Source: Trichomonas vaginalis G3 (taxonomy: Eukaryota > Parabasalia > Trichomonadida > Trichomonadidae). Taken from it: 64,000 nt of DNA. Below, in pieces: positions 39,901-47,333 of the stretch. The first letter of the stretch is position 1. Every line of letters starts with the position of its first letter. The stretch lies in NCBI RefSeq assembly GCF_026262505.1, contig NC_067204.1, positions 20,677,300 through 20,741,299 on the forward strand, read 5' to 3'. Under the pieces are notes generated by a model that ran no database searches, was not told the DNA's origin, and saw only the letters and a list, made by a program, of their open reading frames with translations. The position numbers and the translations under genes were made by a program.

Positions 39901-40117
39901 CATAGCCTGCCATTTTCGCTAAAAGTGCCGCTCTTAAACCTCCACTCTGTGCACCAAGAACTCGGTTTAAAAGCATAGGATTGCTTGACATTTGTTGCAA
40001 CATAGTGGGGTCATTCAGCATTTGTTGTTGCAACTGTTGTTGTGGTGTTAGTCTTACTTTTGGATGTTTCAATGCTCCCTTCCTCTTACGTATATTCTTA
40101 CGTAGCTTACGTGGCAT
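36902..40117 (-). CDS. Maverick part: large basic/coiled-coil structural protein
   Basis: 1071 aa from the ATG at 40117, chosen because TTTTTAACTTCACTTAAAATG leads directly into it. The N-terminus is strongly basic (MPRKLRKNIRKRKGALKH), as in DNA-condensing core proteins. Next come a Gln/Met-rich segment, a long coiled coil (about residues 90-360), Pro/Gln repeats of the QQPTQQP type near residue 430, and an acidic to mixed C-terminal half. It is probably a virion or scaffold component; family not identified. It looks whole. Confidence 0.65.
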   Translation of the reverse strand: MPRKLRKNIRKRKGALKHPKVRLTPQQQLQQQMLNDPTMLQQMSSNPMLLNRVLGAQSGGLRAALLAKMAGYGGAADGTAYNPQSQMNLSSLKNQITDVKKSNIDIQKQISENEKKLEYDRHTKKLNELNVEKKKKEEQLKELSTEEYAKKVSEKAEEVAKMEQDVINLKNHTTRYKVLKDEEIKQKALKTYMDSDEYKKEVEANVKAEKLLQLQNQTVQYENLAQESKNNDAAMQKAMKSAEYIKANNDWLDAQANAKAAQLIGSIRTKIQADEDSSNEALTNADFKNAFEALHSKVKQVNDFSSGKKLKSEGFDKELKEVAQNMTKITDAATRQAVQSAYDAVRATVVKSQEKELQQTKTDLVNAFLKTKSQVGHYAADGTYVPAGGTYIPPNPPREAPAPGLPKTFTSSHGHRHRHAPKPTQQPTQQPTQQPAQQPTVQNPAQQPTVQNPAQQQPQTEQGHKRSREQGNQEFLKMLKEECGFPDTVDFSDRYKEAIGKFKDGNTDPNLFSFMAQHQNGYNLKPGKYKLAKGYDLIAYHPNDMDEFTPRYLMSELNDNSTFVMKRVKNRDGTKEQKLMNADDVDREIVENGLGIYEMPADEVQETPQEEVQIQPDMEEIVQQQQLEEPEGNEQVTPLETNFTELDEDLEQPKNLDPQQEYAENMEYFQESKKNSADIVEEYRKMFADIQKTPTPDENILHRMEVLKENVHKYNNPFYLRAFNVQSSDELGEDKRLNFKKTYRNETLFKVHSEPNQDGNKPTFVSADDGTTMRWGHKANPDRWFINLQPQFQEVVDAMEVNGEPDIAGIFSAALMPLKDMKDADILDQYEMNMADGNITPDVLKHLSQRTTQNHKDGIFGEEFRKKVREREGREPIVHDLANESLQNVIKTYFADNELRRDEYLRKLKWTVPDEMLVLKNMFLDKIKPTTEINDARLKDWVKAFPFTKDIVGNMERKPEWLQKHIFGNEHIPYGQALFEELEPETQERVMQTIRKDSNTDYDKLFLGYRLPEMGDQSQKAKRTWEICNILDEHNAKMQQLQAEGNEGKRRVKNSVRKKVKLGPRGFYYDI

Positions 40118-41110
40118 TTTAAGTGAAGTTAAAAACATTTACGATGAAGAAGTCATGACAAAACATTTACGAAGAAATCATGAGTTTTCTACCCTCTTGA
40201 ATTTTCATGAAATTTACACCAAAAATATATTTTATGTTAGAATGTTAGATCTAACATGTTTTCTAACATGTTTTCTAACATCGTAGAAAACTCTTGAAAA
40301 TCATGAAATTTACACCAAAAAATAATGTTTATGTTAGAATGTTAGATCTAACCTTCTACCCTAAATTATATTTTTGGGTCCTTTACGCTCATTACGAAGA
40401 AGTCTTGACAAAACATATACGATGAAGAAGTTTCGACAAAACATTTACGAAGAAATCATGAGTTTTCTACGATGTTAGAAAACATGTTAGAAAACGTGTT
40501 AGATCTAACATTCTAACATAAACATTATTTTTGGGTCATTTACGCTCATTACGAAGAAGTCTTGACAAAACATATACGATGAAGAAGTTTCGACAAAACA
40601 TTTACGAAGAAATCATGAGTTTTCTACGATGTTAGAAAACATGTTAGAAAACGTGTTAGATCTAACATTCTAACATAAACATTATTTTTGGGTCATTTAC
40701 GCTCATTACGAAGAAGTCTTGACAAAACATTTACGAAGAAGTCTTGACAAAACATTTACGAAGAAGTCTTGACAAAACATTTACGATGAAGTCTTGACAA
40801 AACATTTACGATGAAGTCTTGACAAAACATTTACGATGAAATTCATGACAAAACATTTACGATGAAGAAGTTTCGACAAAACATTTACGAAGAAATCATG
40901 AGTTTTCTACGATGTTAGAAAACATGTTAGAAAACGTGTTAGATCTAACATTCTAACATAAACATTATTTTTGGGTCATTTACGCTCATTACGAAGAAGT
41001 CTTGACAAAACATTTACGAAGAAGTCTTGACAAAACATTTACGAAGAAGTCTTGACAAAACATTTACGATGAAATCATGACAAAACATTTACGATGAAAT
41101 CATGACAAAA
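40118..41110. repeat. Maverick right subterminal repeats
   Basis: A 157-bp unit (TACGCTC at 40384, 40541 and 40698, then 40981 after an insertion) contains ACGAAGAAGTCTTGACAAAA-type repeats and one palindromic iteron (TGTTAGATCTAACA). Between 40710 and 40870 a ~24-bp word (ACATTTACGAAGAAGTCTTG and its ACGATGAAG variant) runs in tandem. It is the mirror of the left subterminal region, with repeats in compatible orientation. Confidence 0.8.
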
Positions 41111-41189
41111 AAGTCAACGGCTGGTCGGCTGGGGTTCGGTCCTCCTCTTGGGTCTTGGGAAAAATTCTTAGGGCTGGAAGCCCTCCGAA

Positions 41190-41254
41190 TAAAAACTTCA
41201 TTATACTAAACATCTTCAGGGCTAGAAGGGGCGCAGCCCCTGGAAGCCCCACTA

Positions 41255-41303
<49 letters not shown>
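41190..41303 (-). repeat. Maverick right terminal inverted repeat
   Basis: Read on the minus strand: a T/A run of ~47, then GGTAGTGGGGCTTCCAGGGG and on to GATGTTTAGTATAATGAAG, matching the left end with several differences. The hairpin is conserved with different bases: inner GGGGC (41228-41232) pairs with GCCCC (41236-41240) around GCA; outer GGGCT (41219-41223) pairs with AGCCC. Confidence 0.85.
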
Positions 41304-41307
<4 letters not shown>

Positions 41308-41338
41308 TATACCATATTTTTATTCAATTCATTTGATA

Positions 41339-41553
41339 TAAGGTCGCCAAAAAAAGTGCGGAAATTAAAAACCGCAGTTTGAGTACTTTCTGAGAGTCTG
41401 TTTGTCAGAAAGTATACATTTGTAAACTTTCTGACACTAAAATTTTTTTAGTCCTTTCAAAGTTTTTGACAATGTCAAAAAGTTTACATCAGGCTCTCAA
41501 TTTTCCTCTCAAACGGCGGTTTTTTAAAAACGCTCATTTTTTCATCGACCTTA
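41339..41553. mobile_element. Small inverted-repeat element (MITE-like)
   Basis: TAAGGTCG at the left end is matched by CGACCTTA at the right, and similarity continues imperfectly for ~40 bp (AAAAAAxTGxGCG and AAAAACCGC blocks). The 215-bp interior holds nested hairpins such as TACTTTCTGA/TCAGAAAGTA and TTTTTGACA/TGTCAAAAA. No coding capacity and no clear target duplication. It starts about 30 bp outside the Maverick end. Confidence 0.6.
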
Positions 41554-41921
41554 AATAAAAGACTTCTTGATATTGCAATGAGACAAAATTCAACTGATAT
41601 TGTTAATTTCTTAATACAACATGGGGCCTAAACATTAATAAATTTCCTACATTTTATTAAGAGTAAAGATTTATAATTTAAAATTACCAAAATTATATAT
41701 CAGCAGATATTGTTCAATTTCAAGAAAATTTTGAGCACTTTCTCAAAGATAACAAAACTGTAAACTCATCTCAGTATTATAATTGGCTAAATAATCATCT
41801 AATATAAAAGATATTTTAAGTACATTTGTATTTCTATATTAACTAAAAATGTGTTCAAAATTGTTTTAAAATTTGAAGAGTATTTTTATTAAAACATGTT
41901 ATTATGAAAAGGAAAGATAAG
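41554..41921 (+). pseudogene. Ankyrin-repeat fragment and A+T-rich spacer
   Basis: About 41563-41632 encodes LLDIAMRQNSTDIVNFLIQHGA, a single ankyrin unit with a stop right after. It is similar in style to the fragments left of the Maverick and may be the continuation of that debris. The remainder is A+T-rich with no gene. Confidence 0.5.
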
Positions 41922-44210
41922 TTACTTGTCAATTGTGAAGAATCCCCAAACTTCCACGATATCAGCTCTGAAGTTTGGCTCTCCAGCTAAGAAAGTTTGT
42001 GCTTCTGTACTTCCTCTATCGAATCCAACGCCGTAAGAGTTTTCAATGACAGCGCTGCAAGTGTCGAAGTTGTCATCAAGAATCAAATCCCATTTTCCGA
42101 ATGTCAAAGTATCCTTTGTTGCGTAGAGGCAGCAAGAGTCAGCAACTCTTGGTCTGTAAGGGATATAAGCATCGAGAGATACAGAGAATAAGAAAGAGTT
42201 TGATCCATTTCCAAATGGTTTTCCATCGCTGTTCCATTTAGCTGCAGCGAAACCACCAAAAATGAAATCACCTTTCTTGATGAGCAAACAAGTGATTCCG
42301 ATGTTGTCGATCAACTGGTGCATCTTAGCGATATCTCTGCCATCACGTTCTGTGCTGAATAAGAGATGTGTCTGAGGAACATTCCTGAATGGGAAGCAAA
42401 GATAAAGAGCTGTTGATTGAGACTGAATTGTCAAAATCTTTGACTCTTCGAATGGTTGGAATGTTAACTCAATTCCACGTGACTTGTTCTTTGCCTCTTT
42501 CTTCCTGGCCATTTCGACAAGGGATGGTGGTTCTACAGGTGGACGCATTGGAACAATCTGCTGTCTCTGAGGAAGAGGAGCTGATGTTGGAGGAGGTGTG
42601 TCATGATGTTTCTTCGGTGAATCAAATGCACTTGAAATACTTGCTGTTGAATCGAAGTTCTTTCTTGGTGGTAAACTGTTTCCTGTCTCTTCTTCATCGT
42701 AGCCTTCTTCTTCCTGGTTGTTATCTTCTTCACTTTCGACTTTCTTCTGTTTCTCAGCACTCGAAATTTGCTGTTTGGAAGCAGATGATCTACGTCTCGT
42801 TTGTTGCATGTCGGATGGAGATGATTCGCGTCTTGCAATTGGAGCAGCGCGAGGAGCAACGTCTAACTGGTTCTCACGGAGCTGTGAGATAGATTCGCGA
42901 ACATTCCTTGTTGGTTTGTTCGTTGTTGGACAGACATCAAGTTTTCCATAAACGCAAAGATCAGCTTCGACTGTTAAGTCTTCTGGAAGATCTTCTGTGC
43001 CTTGGAGATTGGCAACAGCCATGGAGTGTCTGTCGAAAGCGCTGAGGAAGGCGAGTGGTCCGGCGTATTTCTTTTGGACACCAATGAACTTGGCGAGAAC
43101 ATCGAGTTCCTTCGTTTTCCTCTGCAATTCTGTTTTGACAGATCTGACAATCAAAGCTTTTTCGCTTGAAAGCTGCTTTGCGCGTTCTATTGCAGCGTTT
43201 GCAAGTCTCATGATCTCTTGCTCGACATCGCGCTCGTTCTGCATGATTGCTTCGAGCTTGGCATCAGCAGCTTCTGATTTCTGGGCGATTTCTTGTCTTC
43301 TTCTTGCGAAAATTGGATCTTCTTTGGAAGCTGCTTCAATTGCTTCAGCGTAGGCTTGTTTGATTGGAATGAGAGGGTGGCTGGCTGCTTGGCCCTTTGA
43401 GTGGCTGCCAACCATCTTGCATTGAATACAAACAGGCATTTGGCACTCTGTGCAATAGTATTCAACTCTTGTATCTTTATGGAATGGGCAGTATTCCATG
43501 AGAGCGCGTGCTTCTGCAAGAGTCATTCTGCGGTGACGTGCTGCGATGTGGGATTGATGTGCTTCTGCATCACATTTATCACAGAATTTTGCGTTATCGT
43601 TTTCACACCATATTGTAGCAGGTGCGACACCACATTGGTCGCAGATATCACCTTCCTCTTTAAGCTGTTCAAGAGAAGCTCCGCCTGGGAATCTTATGTA
43701 TTCGCAAGTTTTAATTTGGGCAGAATTGAACACTACGTATTCACTCTTATCGGAAACACAAAGAGAATGATATCCAGCACGAAGAACACCACTTGTTGGC
43801 TGGTCTTGAGCGAATTCATAATTCTTTAAGTCGGATGATGCAGATTGAAAGTTAAGAGTGTTACCAAGAGCAACAGTAATGCGTATGACTTCGATCATTT
43901 CTTGTTCTCTATCAATATCAAATGTTCCTACCTTAAAACGAAATCCTGTTTGTGGATTAACGATAATTCCTTTTGCTGCGATATCAGAAATTGTCTGATC
44001 GATTGATGTAAGTGGAACAAAGACATCAACGACATTTTGAGGCGTCAATGTTTTGAAGTAATTGATATAAGATGCTTCAACGTGTGGATTTTTAAGAACA
44101 TAGCAGTCAGAAATCCTAAGCTTTGGGGCATTAAGCTGTAGCTGAAGCTCATACTCAATATAGTTATAGTCCTCTGTATGAGGAGCTAAAGGAACTAAGT
44201 TCTGAGTCAT
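41922..44210 (-). CDS. B-box zinc-finger / TLDc domain protein
   Basis: 762 aa. The N-terminal ~185 residues are beta-rich and unassigned. Two B-box-type zinc fingers follow (CDQCG...CDKC...H at ~190-228; CPFHK...YYCTEC...CIQC...H at ~241-279), then a coiled coil (~285-380), as in TRIM-like proteins but without a RING. A Ser/Pro/Gln-rich linker (~430-570) leads to a C-terminal TLDc-like domain: LLFSTERDG, DFIFGGFAAAKW, FLFSVSL, GFDRGSTEAQTF and VEVWGFF. TLDc domains occur in oxidation-resistance and V-ATPase-associated proteins. The likely role is a cytosolic scaffold; the specific function is unknown. Confidence 0.82.
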   Translation of the reverse strand: MTQNLVPLAPHTEDYNYIEYELQLQLNAPKLRISDCYVLKNPHVEASYINYFKTLTPQNVVDVFVPLTSIDQTISDIAAKGIIVNPQTGFRFKVGTFDIDREQEMIEVIRITVALGNTLNFQSASSDLKNYEFAQDQPTSGVLRAGYHSLCVSDKSEYVVFNSAQIKTCEYIRFPGGASLEQLKEEGDICDQCGVAPATIWCENDNAKFCDKCDAEAHQSHIAARHRRMTLAEARALMEYCPFHKDTRVEYYCTECQMPVCIQCKMVGSHSKGQAASHPLIPIKQAYAEAIEAASKEDPIFARRRQEIAQKSEAADAKLEAIMQNERDVEQEIMRLANAAIERAKQLSSEKALIVRSVKTELQRKTKELDVLAKFIGVQKKYAGPLAFLSAFDRHSMAVANLQGTEDLPEDLTVEADLCVYGKLDVCPTTNKPTRNVRESISQLRENQLDVAPRAAPIARRESSPSDMQQTRRRSSASKQQISSAEKQKKVESEEDNNQEEEGYDEEETGNSLPPRKNFDSTASISSAFDSPKKHHDTPPPTSAPLPQRQQIVPMRPPVEPPSLVEMARKKEAKNKSRGIELTFQPFEESKILTIQSQSTALYLCFPFRNVPQTHLLFSTERDGRDIAKMHQLIDNIGITCLLIKKGDFIFGGFAAAKWNSDGKPFGNGSNSFLFSVSLDAYIPYRPRVADSCCLYATKDTLTFGKWDLILDDNFDTCSAVIENSYGVGFDRGSTEAQTFLAGEPNFRADIVEVWGFFTIDK

Positions 44211-44417
44211 TTTTCTAATTTTTTTCTAAACGGGCATTTTAAAACGTCACTTTTATGGTTTTATACTTTATCAAACATAATCAATAGCTTGAAAGTCTTT
44301 CTATCATAGGCATGATTCTACATAACAAATAATTGATCAGATGAAAGGAAAGAATAATCGGATAATGAAATATGTCAACAAAGTAATATTTTTTTATTAT
44401 ATCAACAATTATTAAAC
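44211..44417. other. Intergenic
   Basis: 207 bp of A+T-rich DNA between two minus-strand genes, holding the B-box gene promoter and the 3' end of the methyltransferase gene. No further feature seen. Confidence 0.5.
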
Positions 44418-45596
44418 TTATTTCGGAAGCTCAAGACCCATGGAAACCCAACCTTCTCTGAGGTTGTGGGGTCTTGCGAAAATTTCGAGATACATTGAGT
44501 TGGGGAAAACTCTTTCGATAAGTTCGTATATTTCGACTGGTTTGTGGCTTTGACGAAGTCCTCTTTGTTGGATAATAAGGTCATCAAACATTTCAGCGCG
44601 CATGTTTTCGGGATCTCTTCCCTTGCGGCCAATTAGAACAGTTTCCTTATTGTGCTGAAGATAGTAACCGTGTGATGGCATGTAACGACCGTACTTCGAA
44701 ATCTTTACCCAATTGAGATACGTTAAGAACTCATATCCCCATTTATTGAGAATTTGGATACCGTTTTCTAACTGGGATGCAATAACCCATAAGAATATGT
44801 ATCCATTCTTTTGAATTTTATGAAGAGGAATTTGGGTGATTGTGTCAGTGCCAAGTTGGTCATAGTTAATGGCGACACCACGTGTAATTGAAGCCTGTGC
44901 AATAAGCCACGGCGGATCCATTGTAATGACATCGAATTGAGTAATTGCTCCAAGTTTATCAAATGGAAATTCTCTGACATCACATGCAATAGCTGCCGAA
45001 TGCTTGATGTTTTCATCAAATGCTGGAACAATTGTGCATGTGCAATCGCCTTTTGTATCGTATTTCTTTATTTCGGCTTCAATCTTTTCGATTTCAGCAT
45101 CAAGTTCTTCGTCTGTGTAAGCACGAATTTCATTAAGGTCAACTTTAACTAATTCCTGATTATATCCAAAGTATTTCAGTTTATCAGGGTCATCTGGTTT
45201 GAAATTCGTTAAAAATGTATTAACACCACGATATTTTGAGTTAATATATTCTTCTGGGCGGAGAACTATGTCCTTAAGCTTCTCAAATTCGATGAATTCG
45301 CATGGATCGCCGCCAGGGCAGTGGTGTAAATCTTCAGTTGAGAAATCTGTCACAAATTTAGCTGGAGGATTGTATGCCATTTGGCTCAATGGGATACTCT
45401 TCGACTTATCAGTTTTTTCTTTTCTTGGTTTGTCAGTCCAAGTATAATCTCTTGACTTTCTACTTGTCTTCTTCTTTTTCTTTGTATCTTCCTCATCTGA
45501 AGATGAATCATCTTCCCAATCTCCATCATCAGGATCGTCAGAGTCCGAGAATCTATAATTTGGGACTCGGCGATTCTTCATTGCGCGCGACGACAT
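44418..45596 (-). CDS. MT-A70 family adenine N6-methyltransferase (METTL3/MTA1-like)
   Basis: 392 aa. The catalytic DPPW (residues 227-230, VITMDPPWLIAQ) is intact. Family blocks follow: GYIFLWV, LNKWGYEFLTYLNWVK, HNKETVLIGRKG, SHKPVEIYELIERVFP and YLEIFARPHNLREGWVSMG. The N-terminal ~100 residues are acidic/Lys-rich and probably disordered; no CCCH fingers are seen. The enzyme transfers methyl from AdoMet to adenine N6, either in mRNA (METTL3 clade) or DNA (MTA1 clade). Which applies cannot be decided here, and trichomonad DNA is reported to contain 6mA. Confidence 0.88.
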   Translation of the reverse strand: MSSRAMKNRRVPNYRFSDSDDPDDGDWEDDSSSDEEDTKKKKKTSRKSRDYTWTDKPRKEKTDKSKSIPLSQMAYNPPAKFVTDFSTEDLHHCPGGDPCEFIEFEKLKDIVLRPEEYINSKYRGVNTFLTNFKPDDPDKLKYFGYNQELVKVDLNEIRAYTDEELDAEIEKIEAEIKKYDTKGDCTCTIVPAFDENIKHSAAIACDVREFPFDKLGAITQFDVITMDPPWLIAQASITRGVAINYDQLGTDTITQIPLHKIQKNGYIFLWVIASQLENGIQILNKWGYEFLTYLNWVKISKYGRYMPSHGYYLQHNKETVLIGRKGRDPENMRAEMFDDLIIQQRGLRQSHKPVEIYELIERVFPNSMYLEIFARPHNLREGWVSMGLELPK

Positions 45597-46040
45597 CTTT
45601 TATTTCCGATTTTTTGGCCATGCACGTTTATTTTTCGCGGTAAGTATTTGAATGATTTACAACATTTTTTGGCACCACAATTCTTTCAATTCTGAGTTTT
45701 GGCGGGCTGTAATAAATACATTAAAAACATCTTGAAATATCACACTAATTGATTCACTTCGTATTCTTTTTGTTTTTCGAAAATACAGCCTATTTTAATA
45801 CATATAGTAATTGATCAATATACTTACTTTAACATTTCTTGCAGAAATTAGGATGCACAATTATTTCACTGGTCATAACAATTAACAACACATATTGAAG
45901 AGCATATTATCTCATAATTTGAAGTTAAAAAAAATCTGACTTATTTTCAAGCTCTTTTATGGTTCAAAACTACAGAAAGTAGAAAATTGAAGTTTATCTA
46001 GTTGTTTCTTTTATTTGTGAATCATTTTAGAAAAGCTTCT
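45597..46040. other. Intergenic with segment duplicated near 63000
   Basis: No gene. About 45748-45965 is similar (roughly three-quarters identical by eye) to 62985-63145, with shared words GTATTCTTTTTGTTTT, TGCACAATTATTTCAC and TTTTATGGTT. In both places the segment is followed by the 3' end of an ankyrin gene, so it is a duplicated 3' flank. Confidence 0.6.
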
Positions 46041-47333
46041 TTATTTAGCTCCAATTGAGACAAGATATTTAACAACTTCGAGATGACCATTGCTTGATGC
46101 ACTAATGAGTGGAGTGAATCCATAAATATTCTTTTCATCTTTGTCGGCTCCAGCTGAGATAAGATATTTAACAACTTCAAGATGACCATTGTTTGATGCA
46201 CTAATGAGTGAAGTGAGCTCATCAATAGTCTTTGCATCTTTATCAGCTCCAGCTGAAACAAGATATTTAACAACTTCAAGATGACCAATAATTGATGCAG
46301 CAATGAGTGAAGTGAGCCCATTAATATTCTTTGCTTCTTTATTAGCTCCAATTGAGACAAGATATTTAACAACTTCAAGATGACCATTTTGTGATGCAAC
46401 AATGAGTGAAGTGAATCCATAAATATTCTTTGCTTCTTTATCAGCTCCAGCTGAAACAAGATATTTAACAACTTCAAGATGACCATTGTTTGATGCAGCA
46501 ATGAGTGGAGTGAATCCATTAATATTCTTTGCTTCTTTATCAGCTCCAGCTGAAACAAGATATTTAACAACTTCGAGATGACCATAGTTTGATGCAACAA
46601 TGAGTGAAGTGAGCCCATCAATATTCTTTGCATCTTTATCGGCTCCAATTGAGACAAGATATTTAACAACTTCAAGATGACCTTCAGCTGATGCAACAAT
46701 GAATGGAGTATTTCCATCTTTATTCTTCGCTTCTTTATCAGCTCCAATTGAGACAAGATATTTAACAACTTCAAGATGACCGCCAGCTGATGCATGAACG
46801 AGTGGACTAGTGCCAAAATTATTCTTTGATTCCTTATCACAACCATTTTCAATGAGTAGTTTAGTAAGTGTGAGATTTCCTTTGTAACAAGCTTCATGAA
46901 GTACATTGTTGCCGTTAGATCCATTAATCTTCCAGAGACCGCTTTCACAAGATTCTGAAATAGTTTTTTGATCGCCTTGGGATGCAAGATCTTCAAAGAA
47001 TTTATACATACACTCGAAATCCTCAGAATTGTTAAGTTCTTCTTTGTTTGTAATAATCTCCTTCTTTTCTTGTTCTTTGGTAATTTGATTGATTTGCGGG
47101 ATTAAATCAGACTTTGGCATTTCAAATTGGCCCAAAAAATCAATAGTACCGTCAAGTATTCTCATTTTCATGAATTTACTGACTGATTTAAGAAATGAAA
47201 TTGCATCTTCAAAGTTTTGAATGATTATATTTGCATTTCGGATGCTGTAATATAATTTATTTGCACCATGTGTAGAACTAGCTTGTTCCAGTATTTTAAT
47301 GAAGTCAATTGTTGATAAATTGGCAAATTTCAT
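46041..47333 (-). CDS. Ankyrin-repeat protein (430 aa)
   Basis: The N-terminal ~135 residues are helical and family-typical (MKFANLSTIDFIKILEQ). Nine 33-residue ankyrin repeats follow to the stop, seven of them nearly identical around GHLEVVKYLVSxGADKEAKN. The 99-bp DNA units are strongly homogenised, so repeat number probably varies between strains. Ankyrin stacks mediate protein binding; the partner is unknown. An alternative open frame inside the repeats (46022-46996) is a by-product of the periodic sequence. Confidence 0.85.
   Translation of the reverse strand: MKFANLSTIDFIKILEQASSTHGANKLYYSIRNANIIIQNFEDAISFLKSVSKFMKMRILDGTIDFLGQFEMPKSDLIPQINQITKEQEKKEIITNKEELNNSEDFECMYKFFEDLASQGDQKTISESCESGLWKINGSNGNNVLHEACYKGNLTLTKLLIENGCDKESKNNFGTSPLVHASAGGHLEVVKYLVSIGADKEAKNKDGNTPFIVASAEGHLEVVKYLVSIGADKDAKNIDGLTSLIVASNYGHLEVVKYLVSAGADKEAKNINGFTPLIAASNNGHLEVVKYLVSAGADKEAKNIYGFTSLIVASQNGHLEVVKYLVSIGANKEAKNINGLTSLIAASIIGHLEVVKYLVSAGADKDAKTIDELTSLISASNNGHLEVVKYLISAGADKDEKNIYGFTPLISASSNGHLEVVKYLVSIGAK

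Larger units (their letters stand above)
18347..41303. mobile_element. Maverick/Polinton element, decaying copy
   Basis: A ~23 kb virus-like DNA element with terminal inverted repeats, an A run at the left end, a T run at the right end, and a possible 6-bp target duplication TATATA (18341-18346 and 41304-41309; weak because the ends are low-complexity). Parts seen are a Dam-like methylase, tail-fibre-like protein, retroviral-type integrase, protein-primed DNA polymerase B, KilA-N protein, packaging ATPase, HNH nuclease, SF3 helicase, minor and major capsid proteins and a large coiled-coil protein, plus several small unknown proteins. No adenovirus-type protease was recognised. About eight to ten breaks are visible and the end repeats have diverged, so it is an old or decaying copy. 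Confidence 0.95.

Noticed and set aside
40700-41100. CRISPR-like array at the right Maverick end
   Set aside because: Repeats are ~24 bp in direct tandem with no unique spacers, and the organism is a eukaryote.
41100-41327. 75-codon ORF with poly-Lys at the right end of the Maverick
   Set aside because: It is read through the terminal repeat and the T run; there is no promoter motif or domain.
46022-46996. 324-codon minus-strand frame within the ankyrin gene
   Set aside because: It is a second frame through periodic 99-bp repeats; the product (SLLHQTMVILKLLNILFQLEL repeated, in shorter form) is an artefact of periodicity, while the other frame gives textbook ankyrin repeats.
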